Assembly: GCA_964619785.1 (NCBI GenBank) | Contig: CAZUGH010000002.1 | Location: 1 to 64,000, forward strand | Length of the DNA: 64,000 bases | Source of the DNA: CAZUGH01 sp964619785 | GTDB lineage: Bacteria > Bacillota > Clostridia > Lachnospirales > Lachnospiraceae | Reading direction: 5' to 3' | In this document: in pieces, positions 56,405 to 64,000 of the stretch | Layout: each line of letters opens with the position of its first letter | Position numbering within the stretch: the first letter of the stretch is position 1 | Notes under the pieces: generated by a model | Told to the model about the DNA's origin: nothing | The model's input: only the letters and a program-made list of their open reading frames with translations | The model's database searches: none | Program-made: the position numbers and the translations under genes

Positions 56405-57190
56405 ATGAAGATAGCCTTTTGGAGTAATTCAAGAGGAAGGAATGGGGTTACTAGCAATTTGGTGTGTATTAGTGTTTTGCTTGGTCTGCTTAAGCAGCAG
56501 AGGGCAGTATTACTTGAGAATCATTGTCATATGAATAATTTGGCTAGTGCATTTTCGGCACAATTAGAAGCTAGAGAACTATTATGTGAAACAAGTCCAC
56601 TGATTGGAAAGGATGAGTGGAATCATATTCTACAAGTGGTTGGTCGAGGCTCTCTCGGACAGTCTACCATTTCTTTACTTGAAAACAATCTATTATATAT
56701 CCCAGGGACTAGGAGCCTTCAGGAAGAGACCATATCAGAATGGATGCAGAAGCGGTTAGTATCCGTATTGTCTTTGATGGAGGAGTATGTAGAGAAGATA
56801 TATATTGATACGGCATCAAGTCACTATGAGAGTTCTCAGATTATCTTACAAGAAGCAGATTGTGTTGTTGTGAACTTGTCTCAGAACCCACTCGTATTAC
56901 AACATTTCTTTCGCAATTTTTCACAGGTTCAGAAGAAAGCATTTTATCTAATCGGCAATTACAGTGCTGATTCTATTTTCACAAAAGAACATATATGCCA
57001 TAAGTATGGTATTTCAAAAAATCAACTTGGGGTTATCCCCTATCATGTACCATTCTCAGACTCGCTGGCAGAGGGCCGGCTGATTTCTTTCCTACAGGAC
57101 AACTTGTATTGTAGGGAAACCAATGTAAATTATAACTTTATTCAGGAGGTTGTCGAGACTGCACAGAAGTTTCAATGTAGCTTAAATTAA
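56405..57190 (+). CDS. CpaE/TadZ-like protein with degenerate P-loop
   Basis: This 261-residue protein is predicted to have the MinD/ParA-type fold. The N-terminal strand and loop (IAFWSNSRGRNGVTSNLVCIS) occupy the position of KGGxGKT/S, but the Walker lysines are missing. Later strands KIYIDTASSHYESSQIILQEADCVVVNLSQNP match the ParA D-containing segment. TadZ/CpaE proteins with atypical Walker motifs position Tad pili at the cell pole. It is first in the locus. ATP binding is doubtful. Confidence 0.7.
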   Translation: MKIAFWSNSRGRNGVTSNLVCISVLLGLLKQQRAVLLENHCHMNNLASAFSAQLEARELLCETSPLIGKDEWNHILQVVGRGSLGQSTISLLENNLLYIPGTRSLQEETISEWMQKRLVSVLSLMEEYVEKIYIDTASSHYESSQIILQEADCVVVNLSQNPLVLQHFFRNFSQVQKKAFYLIGNYSADSIFTKEHICHKYGISKNQLGVIPYHVPFSDSLAEGRLISFLQDNLYCRETNVNYNFIQEVVETAQKFQCSLN

Positions 57191-57203
57191 TAGGGAGGTA
57201 GCT

Positions 57204-60152
57204 ATGAGAAGAATTCATATAGCTTTTATTTTCGCACTCTTTTTTATTATGCTGCTGCCCGGGAATCTTGCTAAAGCAGTAGATGTAAATAGTTACTCTT
57301 CGTTGAAAAAGGAGTTAGAGAAGAGTGGGAGTGCAACGGTAAATGTTACGGAGAAGATATTAATTAAGGGTGTTATTCATGTTAGGGGTACGAAGACTCT
57401 CAATGGCATGAACAATAATCTAAATCGTGATGCCACAACGGGAAAGCAGTATTATGGTGTGTTGTTTCAGGTTGGTAAAGCGGGCGCCTACACAGGTCAT
57501 CTGACAGTTAAGAATGCTGTAATTAGTGGGAATGGACAAGCAGCTTCCATGTCAGCTGGGGTTGATGGAAGATTGATTCGGGTTGTAGAGCCAGGTTCTT
57601 CCTTGGTGTTGACGGATGGTGCTGTTCTTAAGAATAATTTTAATTCGGATCGAATAATGGATGGCGGTGGTGGAGTCACGGTACTGAATGGATGCACTGC
57701 CGAGATGAGAGGCAGTAGTCAGATTATTTCGAATCGTTCTAAGACAGGTGGTGCGGCCATTCGTGTCGAAGCCGGAGGTTCGTTTACACTGACAAACGGG
57801 TTGATTCAAGGAAACCAAGTGAATCAGTATCAGCTTGATGATATATATGGTGGGCTTGGAGGTGCCATTCACAATTTTGGTTATGTTGAGATTAAGAAAG
57901 GTGAGATTCTTGGGAATGTCGCTAACGGAGATGGTGTCAATGGTGGTCTCGGTGGTGGAATCTATAATCAAGGTGAACTTGTGATTGCGTCAGGTACGAT
58001 ACAAGGGAATCTGGCATCTTTAGGTGGCGGAGCTATTTATTCAAGTGGAAGTAGAAGCCTTACGCAAATAAAAGAAGGAAGTATTGTGAAAAATACTTGT
58101 GGAGATTGCGGTGGTGGCTTATTTATTAATAATGGTGGACGATTGCTTTTTGAAGGTGGTGAGATAGGTGGCAACCAGGCAGGAACGGGTGGCGGTGTGT
58201 ATCTCAGTAAACAAGAGACACGAATGGAGATGAAAGGTGGATGGATTCATGGCAATGTAGCAAGTAAGTCAACGAATCTAACAGGTGGTGGCCTTCGTGT
58301 CAATGGTGCTACAGCAGAGATTAGTGGTGGTGTGTTTGGAATCAATCGCCAGAATAGAAAAAGCGATAATTTATGCCCGAACACAGGAAAACCGAATTAT
58401 TCAAGTCTGATATATAATAGTGGCATTGTTCGTGCAACTGGTGGCAATCTATATAGTAGTGCAGTTGGAGCAAGGGCAATTGTTAATATGGGTGAGATGG
58501 AACTAAAATTTAAACGAAATTGTGGTATTCATGGAGAGGGTGAGGTAGCAGTTCTTAATTATGCAACACTCATGTATGGGTCTATATCAGGTTCAGCACC
58601 ATTAATTGATGGAAGTTTCAAAATTGGAGTCGAGAATAATCAGCAAATGGTCATGAGACAAGGAAATATAAGCGCGAGCATAGATGGAATTAAGAATCAT
58701 GGTGATCTTGAGATATATGGTGGCGCTTCTCATGGAAGACGCGGTGTCAACGCATTGGCTGGTAGTTTGGTACTAGGTGGAAAAGTGACGATTCCATCGA
58801 TTTATCTTGCGAGTGGTCAGATTGTCCACGTTGCAGGAGGAGTAGATATTAACGGGGGTTTACTTTGCCCAGACGATTATTATGAGGGTAGAGTACTTGT
58901 TCGTTCGGATATCGAAGACGCTGATTTCAACATGAAGCAGTTTCGGTTAGAACCTAAGAATCCTTATCGCATGCAAAGTGCAGGTAAAAAACTATATATT
59001 ACGGTTATTCGATATATTGTGGAATTTGATAGTAATGGTGGAAAGGGCTACACAGATTCGATTGTTTCGATAGCAGGAATGCCAATTACGATGCCAAAGT
59101 GTGGATTTACTCGAAATGGCTGTGTATTCCTTGGATGGTCAAAGGTGAGGTTTTCGAAACCGGTCTTGAGTGAGAAACCAGATTATAAGGAAAAAGAGAT
59201 TGTACCATCATTAGCAGATGAGAAGACAGTCATAACATTGTATGCTGTATGGGGGTCTGTTCCTACATTTAAACCAGTATATTCGGATGTGGAATTCTAT
59301 CAGGGTGAATATGTTGATGAGAAGATTTTAAAGAGTCTTGTAACGGTTTATGATGAGCTAGATGGAGATATCAGTCAAAGTGTACGAATTGAAAAGATTA
59401 TATATCGAGGGGCGATTGCGTATTATCCGATTCATCTTGACACAGCAGCAAAATACATTGGCACAATTCAGATTCATTATAAATGTAAGAATCAAAGTGG
59501 AAGAAATACAGACTACTATTTATCGGTAAGATTGAAAGAGAATCAACCGCCTAGTATAAAAGGAAAAGATCGTTATTACTTTTTGGATGAACTAAAAGAG
59601 ATGACGATTGATGAGGTGGTAGACGAACTAACTACAACTGTAGAATTTCGGGATGACGTAGAATCTAAAGATGAATTAATGAAAGATTATTATATCAATA
59701 AGATTGATATTCCGATTGATCGAACAGGAAATCATACAGTATATATTAACGTGCGAGACCAATATGGACATCGTTTCTATATGAAACCAAATGAAAAGAA
59801 GAGGTATGGCTCAGGGAAAACAAGTGATTGTCTCTTTTTATTCCATATCATTGCTAATACACAAAATCATGATGAGTTCGCTGGGTATGTACGATTTATA
59901 TCTAGTGCTCATATAGATACGCTTAGTCAATCTTCCAAATGGAGAGGTACTCAATTAAGCCAACGAATCAAAACGTATTTTGAGAGAGAAACAGTGGGTG
60001 GTAATTGTGCTTCGATTTGGTGTTTTGATAAAACACAGATTGATGCAGTACAAGCGTTGAATGAAAGTGGTGAGGATCTGTTTGGAGAAGAGGCTAATCT
60101 GAATTTTCTCCAACGGTTTCACCCAATAATTCGAAAGGAGGATGAAGAATGA
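57204..60152 (+). CDS. Large secreted beta-helix protein with InlB-type and Ig-like modules
   Basis: This 982-residue protein has a signal peptide (residues 1-26, ending AKA). From about 30 to 595 it has right-handed beta-helix repeats of the GGGxI/GGAIxN type (GGAIHNFGYVEIKKGEI, GGGIYNQGELVIASG). An InlB B-repeat-like module lies at about 600-679 (EFDSNGGKGY ... YAVWG), followed by an Ig/DUF5011-like module at about 690-790. A C-terminal domain at about 890-980 contains RFISSAHIDTLSQSSKW. There is no LPXTG motif or C-terminal membrane helix. Its stop overlaps the next pilin-like gene (ATGA), which ties it to the pilus locus. It may be a tip or surface adhesin; this is inference. Confidence 0.82.
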   Translation: MRRIHIAFIFALFFIMLLPGNLAKAVDVNSYSSLKKELEKSGSATVNVTEKILIKGVIHVRGTKTLNGMNNNLNRDATTGKQYYGVLFQVGKAGAYTGHLTVKNAVISGNGQAASMSAGVDGRLIRVVEPGSSLVLTDGAVLKNNFNSDRIMDGGGGVTVLNGCTAEMRGSSQIISNRSKTGGAAIRVEAGGSFTLTNGLIQGNQVNQYQLDDIYGGLGGAIHNFGYVEIKKGEILGNVANGDGVNGGLGGGIYNQGELVIASGTIQGNLASLGGGAIYSSGSRSLTQIKEGSIVKNTCGDCGGGLFINNGGRLLFEGGEIGGNQAGTGGGVYLSKQETRMEMKGGWIHGNVASKSTNLTGGGLRVNGATAEISGGVFGINRQNRKSDNLCPNTGKPNYSSLIYNSGIVRATGGNLYSSAVGARAIVNMGEMELKFKRNCGIHGEGEVAVLNYATLMYGSISGSAPLIDGSFKIGVENNQQMVMRQGNISASIDGIKNHGDLEIYGGASHGRRGVNALAGSLVLGGKVTIPSIYLASGQIVHVAGGVDINGGLLCPDDYYEGRVLVRSDIEDADFNMKQFRLEPKNPYRMQSAGKKLYITVIRYIVEFDSNGGKGYTDSIVSIAGMPITMPKCGFTRNGCVFLGWSKVRFSKPVLSEKPDYKEKEIVPSLADEKTVITLYAVWGSVPTFKPVYSDVEFYQGEYVDEKILKSLVTVYDELDGDISQSVRIEKIIYRGAIAYYPIHLDTAAKYIGTIQIHYKCKNQSGRNTDYYLSVRLKENQPPSIKGKDRYYFLDELKEMTIDEVVDELTTTVEFRDDVESKDELMKDYYINKIDIPIDRTGNHTVYINVRDQYGHRFYMKPNEKKRYGSGKTSDCLFLFHIIANTQNHDEFAGYVRFISSAHIDTLSQSSKWRGTQLSQRIKTYFERETVGGNCASIWCFDKTQIDAVQALNESGEDLFGEEANLNFLQRFHPIIRKEDEE

Positions 60153-60331
60153 CAGAGTTTCTTCAAGAGTATGGCAAGATTATTGTTGCTGTTCTGGTTA
60201 TCTTAGCTTTGGTTGCGATTGTTGTATTATTCCGTACACCGATGTCTAATATGTTTGCCAATCTATTCAACAATTTCTTTTCTTCAGTAGGTTCAAGTGC
60301 TGGTTTGCCTGCACCAACCTTTAATCCATAA
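60149..60331 (+). CDS. Leaderless Flp-like mini-pilin 1
   Basis: This 60-residue protein begins MTEFLQEYGKIIVAVLV. Glu7-Tyr8-Gly9 directly precedes one membrane helix (about 10-29), and a short Asn/Phe/Ser-rich tail follows. The EYG followed by a helix resembles the mature N-terminus of Flp pilins (Glu5-Tyr6-Gly7), but there is no basic prepilin leader. Three further genes in the locus share the pattern. It is translationally coupled to the beta-helix gene. A hairpin after it may raise its level relative to the ATPase gene. A holin-like small membrane protein is an alternative. Confidence 0.75.
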   Translation: MTEFLQEYGKIIVAVLVILALVAIVVLFRTPMSNMFANLFNNFFSSVGSSAGLPAPTFNP

Positions 60332-60343
60332 GGAATTATTTTG

Positions 60344-60370
60344 CCGGGTGGATTTACCCATCCGGCCTTT
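60344..60370 (+). terminator. Hairpin between mini-pilin 1 and the ATPase gene
   Basis: A 9-bp GC-rich stem (GCCGGGTGG with CCATCCGGC, one G-U) lies in the gap and is followed by only CTTTG. It is a weak terminator or an RNA-stability element. Confidence 0.5.
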
Positions 60371-60415
60371 GAAAAAGAATACACAAGTGTGATATACACC
60401 TTAGATGGAGGACAT

Positions 60416-61480
60416 ATGAGTGATTTTCATAAAAAGTATTTATTAAATCGGGAAGATTACGGTTTGCTATATAACTATGTAGTAGATGATAATGTGACAG
60501 ATATTAATTGGAATGGGAGGCAGCTGTGGATTGATGACTTGAGTAAAGGCAGATATCTGGCACCTGAAGTATTAGAGCCTGTATTTGTTGAGCGGTTATC
60601 TACTTTGATTTCGAATGTAGTTAGTGTCCCATATAATCGCATGAGTCCAGTTCTTGAAGCAGAGACAGAAGAGTTGAGAATTAGTATTGTGCATGGAAGT
60701 GTGGCACATTCTGGTGCAACGATTTCATTGCGTAAGATTCCTGCTGTTCGACGAATGACGAGTGAGGATATGATTCACTCTGGATATTGCGATAAAGAGG
60801 TTCGAAACTTCCTAGTGAATTGCATTCGTGCACACTTTAATATTGCGATATGTGGCATGCCAGGTGCTGGCAAGACGGAACTTCTCAAGTTCTTGACACA
60901 ATATATACCGGATACAGAACGAGTGATTACCATTGAAGACACACTAGAAATACATTATCAGAAGATTAATCCTAACAAGGATTGTGTAGAGATGAAGGTC
61001 GCGGAGCAATTCACCTACACAGATGCAATTAAGGCGTGTCTGCGACAGCTTCCCAAGTGGATTATTCTATCAGAAGCACGCTCAACAGAGGTACGATATT
61101 TATTGGAGTGCTTTAGCACAGGTACATATGGAATGACGACGTTGCATACGGATGATGTTCGGAATATCCCGGATCGGATAAAGAACATGGCTGGTGGTGA
61201 GATGGATGCCACACGTATTGTGAATGATACATATCGTTTTATTAATGTGGGGATTTTAGTGAAAAGTATTGTTGAAAAGGATGGAAGAATTACAAGAAGG
61301 ATTGAACAGATTGGTGTGTTTGACCGCTTCGGAGCAGATTTGATGCATGTGGTGAACCAGGTAAAGATGATTGTAGATAATGGAACCATTGTTGGTCGAG
61401 ATATTGACCATAACATAGAGAGACGATTTCATGAGATGGGGATAGATAATCCGTTTGTGAGGGAGGGATTTGTTGGATAA
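60416..61480 (+). CDS. CpaF/TadA-type secretion ATPase
   Basis: This 354-residue hexameric motor ATPase of the type II/IV secretion superfamily starts at ATG 60416 after TGGAGG; the in-frame start at 60341 is within the hairpin. Walker A is GMPGAGKT (147-154), the Asp box region is TIEDTLE, Walker B is in WIILSEARSTEV and the His box is TTLHTDD. It should drive pilus assembly with the membrane protein encoded next. Short N-terminal domain relative to classical CpaF. Confidence 0.9.
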   Translation: MSDFHKKYLLNREDYGLLYNYVVDDNVTDINWNGRQLWIDDLSKGRYLAPEVLEPVFVERLSTLISNVVSVPYNRMSPVLEAETEELRISIVHGSVAHSGATISLRKIPAVRRMTSEDMIHSGYCDKEVRNFLVNCIRAHFNIAICGMPGAGKTELLKFLTQYIPDTERVITIEDTLEIHYQKINPNKDCVEMKVAEQFTYTDAIKACLRQLPKWIILSEARSTEVRYLLECFSTGTYGMTTLHTDDVRNIPDRIKNMAGGEMDATRIVNDTYRFINVGILVKSIVEKDGRITRRIEQIGVFDRFGADLMHVVNQVKMIVDNGTIVGRDIDHNIERRFHEMGIDNPFVREGFVG

Positions 61481-62789
61481 TCAATGGAGAGGTCGAATAA
61501 TACGCTTTGGCATTACCGTTATTGGTGTATTGTTGGTGATGATGATTTATGAATTGTGGTGGTGGTGTGGTCTGGGATTGGGGGTTATAGCTCTTTTTGC
61601 TGTACCACGAATGAATTATTATCGTAGAAAATCACGCGAGGAAGAGCAAGTATATCACCAGGTGACAACATATATGGAACAACTTCTGTGTTCATATAAG
61701 AGAACAGGACAGATATTGCCTTCCTTACAGGATTGTGTGAGTATTTTTCAAGATGATGATATGAAACAGACGATACTTAAGACAATACATGTTATGAGGA
61801 CTGGAGAAGGTGTTGAGGATGGAGATATTACCAAGTCTGCTTTTGAGATTATGGAGAGAGCATATCCGAGTCGGCGTATGAAGATGATTCATAGCTTTAT
61901 TTGTCAGGCAGAAGCCACTGGTGGTGAGCGAGAAGATGCATTAGATATTTTGTTAGAGGAGATTCAGCTTTGGAGACAAAGGACACAACTTTATCAGAAG
62001 AAAAAGTCATTTATTCGTATTGATACTATGATTGCCGTGGGACTCTCTGCATTGATGTGTTATATCTCAAAGCTTTTGACGCCATCCGAATTGGGTATTC
62101 GATTACCTGAAACAATGTTATATCAGATTGCTACATCAGTTGTTTTAGGGGCATTTGTAGGCACCATTGTATTGGTGTGGAAGAAGCTTACGGGAAGCTG
62201 GTTAGATTCAGATGAGATGGTAACGGAGAAACAAGAGCAGAGTATGGATAAGCAGTATGATATCTTGAAAGGGCATATTGAGACAAAGTCTAGAATTAAG
62301 CACAACTTGGCATTGAGAATTTGTCGACGTGAGGTTGAGAAAATATATCCTTACTGGCTTTTATCCGTTACATTACAGATGCAGACAGAGAGTGTTTATT
62401 CGGCAATTGAAAAATCCTGTCATTCCATAGCAGGAATTTTTAAACGGGAAGTAGGAGTGTTATTAGAGGAGATATATCAGGAGCCATCTGCTTTACAACC
62501 GTACCTAAATTTTTTTCAGGAGTTATCCATACCAGAGGTACAGACAGGAATGAAAATACTTTACTCTGTTTGTCAAAACGGTTATGAGGATTCGAGAAGA
62601 CAGTTGGACTTTTTGATTTCAAACAATAACCAGTGCATGGATCGTAGTCAATCTCATCATTATGAAAACCAAGTGGCGGGCCTATCAATGCTGAAGCATA
62701 TGCCAATGATGATTGCATGCGTCAAGTTGTTAGCTGATTTGGTGAATTTGCTAGCACTTACCATGGGAATGTTTCAACAGATTGTTTGA
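61473..62789 (+). CDS. TadB/TadC-like membrane platform protein
   Basis: This 438-residue protein starts at TTG 61473 after GGGAGGG and overlaps the ATPase gene by 8 bases. Membrane helices lie at about 8-45 (two), 185-205, 220-243 and 410-435. The cytoplasmic segment at 55-170 resembles a GspF/T2SSF domain (QVTTYMEQLLCSYKRTGQILPSLQDC). A second cytoplasmic helical segment lies at about 290-400. Tad systems normally have separate TadB and TadC; only this one protein is seen here, so it may combine both roles. Confidence 0.75.
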   Translation: MDNQWRGRIIRFGITVIGVLLVMMIYELWWWCGLGLGVIALFAVPRMNYYRRKSREEEQVYHQVTTYMEQLLCSYKRTGQILPSLQDCVSIFQDDDMKQTILKTIHVMRTGEGVEDGDITKSAFEIMERAYPSRRMKMIHSFICQAEATGGEREDALDILLEEIQLWRQRTQLYQKKKSFIRIDTMIAVGLSALMCYISKLLTPSELGIRLPETMLYQIATSVVLGAFVGTIVLVWKKLTGSWLDSDEMVTEKQEQSMDKQYDILKGHIETKSRIKHNLALRICRREVEKIYPYWLLSVTLQMQTESVYSAIEKSCHSIAGIFKREVGVLLEEIYQEPSALQPYLNFFQELSIPEVQTGMKILYSVCQNGYEDSRRQLDFLISNNNQCMDRSQSHHYENQVAGLSMLKHMPMMIACVKLLADLVNLLALTMGMFQQIV

Positions 62790-62817
62790 GCAACAAAATG
62801 CTCGGAAATGAGGGAGT

Positions 62818-62928
62818 ATGGAAGAATTTATAGAAGAATATGGTGAAATGTTAATTATGACATTGATGGGCTCTGGAATGTTAGCCATTTTTATGGGACT
62901 AGCAAAGATGATTGGAGAAATGTTTTGA
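62818..62928 (+). CDS. Leaderless Flp-like mini-pilin 2
   Basis: This 36-residue protein begins MEEFIEEYGEMLIMTLMG. It has Glu7-Tyr8-Gly9 in the same register as the other mini-pilins, then one membrane helix and a stop with almost no tail. The start ATG 62818 follows GAGGGAG. It is below usual gene-calling length, but conserved N-terminal register, good binding site and tandem position support it. It could be a minor pilin or platform peptide. Confidence 0.65.
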   Translation: MEEFIEEYGEMLIMTLMGSGMLAIFMGLAKMIGEMF

Positions 62929-62943
62929 CAGGGAGGATAGATT

Positions 62944-63093
62944 GTGAGTGAATGGATTGCAGAGTATGGACGTTTGATTATCATGGCGTTAATTGGAATT
63001 TTAATTATGTCGGTCATTATATTTATGTGGCAATATCTGGGATTTTTCATGAATGCTTTGGGTGATTCACTGATGGGAGGGAATGCTTTGTGA
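62944..63093 (+). CDS. Leaderless Flp-like mini-pilin 3
   Basis: This 49-residue protein begins with GTG and reads MSEWIAEYGRLIIMALIG, again with Glu7-Tyr8-Gly9 followed by a membrane helix (about 10-33) and a short tail ending GGNAL. AGGGAGG precedes the start. Its last four bases overlap the next gene (GTGA), so translation is coupled. Confidence 0.68.
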   Translation: MSEWIAEYGRLIIMALIGILIMSVIIFMWQYLGFFMNALGDSLMGGNAL

Positions 63094-63542
63094 GTACGTT
63101 GATTCGACAATATGGACTTGTTATGATGGCAGTACTGATTGGGATTTTTCTTATTTGTGGCGTATATCAAACGTTTCAAAATGAATGGGAGAAGACAGGT
63201 GTGATTGCAGATGGTAAACAAATGGAATTCGAGGGAAGGGCATCAACTGGCGGAGGGTATCCGATACTTAAAACACAAGATTGTCAAGTAAAGGTTGGTG
63301 ACGTATTGGATGTGAGAGATTTAGCTCATGCCGCTGATGTAGATGGAAAAGATTTGAGCAAAGAGATTACCTATAAAGAGATTTCAGGTAATCTTCTTGG
63401 TAAAGATGGTAAGTCTTACTTGATTGATACGACAAAAGAGGGTGTATCGTGGCTTCAATTTCAAGTAAAAGGAAAGAGTGGTCTAGTTACTTGTAAGGAA
63501 GCTATCGTTATCGTGGATTGGAGGAAGAGTAAACAACTATGA
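63090..63542 (+). CDS. Mini-pilin-like membrane protein with extracellular domain
   Basis: This 150-residue protein begins with GTG and reads MSTLIRQYGLVMMAVLIG. It has the same Tyr8-Gly9 and helix as the mini-pilins, with Gln in place of Glu7. After the helix (about 10-27) comes a soluble domain of about 115 residues (VKVGDVLDVRDLAHAADVDG..., CKEAIVIVDW) that looks beta-rich and is otherwise unknown to me. It may be a pilus-associated or tip subunit. It overlaps both neighbours by 4 bases. Confidence 0.72.
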   Translation: MSTLIRQYGLVMMAVLIGIFLICGVYQTFQNEWEKTGVIADGKQMEFEGRASTGGGYPILKTQDCQVKVGDVLDVRDLAHAADVDGKDLSKEITYKEISGNLLGKDGKSYLIDTTKEGVSWLQFQVKGKSGLVTCKEAIVIVDWRKSKQL

Positions 63543-63865
63543 GAATGATGATTGAGCATTTTATTACTTTTTTTCTACTGTTAGTATTTGTTTGGATTGG
63601 TGTTATGTATGTCATGCAAAACCTGTCCTATTCTAGTGCAAGACAATACCATAGTGGAGTTGTTAATCAAATTGAGGATAGCAATTTTTCAGAAGATATC
63701 ATCGCGGAATGCAAGGATAAGGCAGAAAAGGTTGGATATGATTTAAATATTGAACGATATTACAATGGGACTAATCAGGATGCTATGGTGACACTTTCTT
63801 TTATTTATGAGATTCCCATACTTCATACACAAAAGACTTATTCAATACAAGGCTATGCTAGATAG
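63539..63865 (+). CDS. TadE-like pseudopilin
   Basis: This 108-residue protein has an N-terminal membrane helix (IEHFITFFLLLVFVWIGVMYV) and a small extracellular part (ARQYHSGVVNQIEDSNFS ... VTLSFIYEIPIL). This is similar in layout to TadE/TadF pseudopilins: one helix and a beta-rich tail with an aromatic strand before a proline. The start overlaps the previous gene by 4 bases. It has no obvious prepilin leader. Confidence 0.65.
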   Translation: MRMMIEHFITFFLLLVFVWIGVMYVMQNLSYSSARQYHSGVVNQIEDSNFSEDIIAECKDKAEKVGYDLNIERYYNGTNQDAMVTLSFIYEIPILHTQKTYSIQGYAR

Positions 63866-63880
63866 GAATGGAGGAAGTTT

Positions 63881-64000
63881 ATGAAAAGTATAATGATATC
63901 ATTTATTTGTGTACTTTGCTTACTCTTTACCGTTCAAGCACATTCCGATATAACGAGCTACTCGGTTCGAAAGGGAGAACTACAGGATGCACTAGGAGTT
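63881..64000 (+). CDS. Secreted protein, 3' end outside the window
   Basis: ATG 63881 follows ATGGAGGAAG. The 40 visible codons encode a signal peptide (MKSIMISFICVLCLLFTVQA, then HSDITSYSVRKG). The frame runs open to the window end. It belongs to the Tad-like locus by position (15-base gap). Family unknown. Confidence 0.7.
   Translation, partial: MKSIMISFICVLCLLFTVQAHSDITSYSVRKGELQDALGV

Noticed and set aside
1..64000. CRISPR arrays, tRNA or rRNA genes, insertion sequences, prophage
   Set aside because: No regular spaced repeats, cloverleaf sequences with CCA-stem features, transposase frames or phage genes were noticed. A dedicated tRNA and covariance-model scan was not possible here.

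Overview
The window reads as a chromosomal segment of a low-to-moderate GC, anaerobic, spore-forming Firmicute, most likely a member of the Lachnospiraceae (Clostridia). This rests on an alpha/beta-type small acid-soluble spore protein, HydG of [FeFe]-hydrogenase maturation, two-subunit iron-sulfur L-serine dehydratase, the PyrK/PyrD type 1B dihydroorotate dehydrogenase pair, RecU, RNase Y, KtrAB, an intracellular GH8 oligoxylanase and many Clostridia-style small unknown genes. No rRNA, tRNA, CRISPR array, prophage or insertion sequence was seen. No gene-free stretch exceeds 300 bases.

Layout. 1-4.4 kb: the 3' end of a BspA-type leucine-rich-repeat protein, a hydrogenase-regulator-like gene plus hydG behind an attenuator-like leader, and sdaAB-sdaAA. 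4.4-5.6 kb: a secreted fibronectin type III protein on the minus strand. 5.8-11 kb: an unknown gene, truA, a small unknown gene, recA (with a LexA box), recX and rny. 10.8-15.6 kb: an autoregulated TetR gene and a large RND transporter. 15.7-23.6 kb: murI, an M23 peptidase, a HAD phosphatase, a membrane protein, an RluA enzyme, recU, a DJ-1 family gene, a spore protein gene, glmM and GH8. 23.7-30.1 kb: the protein quality-control group tig-clpP-clpX-lon-ysxC. 30.1-34 kb: trans-2-enoyl-CoA reductase facing a minus-strand group (malic enzyme, radical SAM, DUF4364). 34-43 kb: a UDP-sugar pyrophosphorylase, rho, rpmE, a DUF1385 gene, prmC-prfA, ktrB-ktrA and a SpoU methyltransferase. 43-49 kb: NfeD, an SPFH protein, argF, citrate synthase, a small unknown gene, coaX and dusB. 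49-56.3 kb: asd, a Nudix-like gene and the pyrC-F-K-D-E operon with a lipoprotein gene inside it. 56.3 kb to the end: a Tad/Flp-like pilus locus.

The most unusual region is 56.4-64 kb. A CpaE/TadZ-like protein without a normal P-loop, a 982-residue beta-helix protein, a CpaF/TadA-type ATPase, one TadB/TadC-like membrane protein and a TadE-like protein sit among four tiny membrane proteins. These four share an N-terminus with Tyr8-Gly9 at the same positions (Glu7 in three, Gln7 in one) followed at once by a membrane helix. This resembles the mature N-terminus of Flp pilins without a prepilin leader. One of the four carries a C-terminal ectodomain. No prepilin peptidase is in view, and the locus continues past the window.

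Other points of note: an approximately 32-residue in-frame deletion in SdaAA that removes a family [4Fe-4S] cysteine; a lon gene whose only well-placed start codon is ATA; hairpins placed at ribosome binding sites (clpX, M23 peptidase); mutually exclusive terminator and antiterminator folds upstream of the hydG group; and divergent promoters that share their -35 hexamer.
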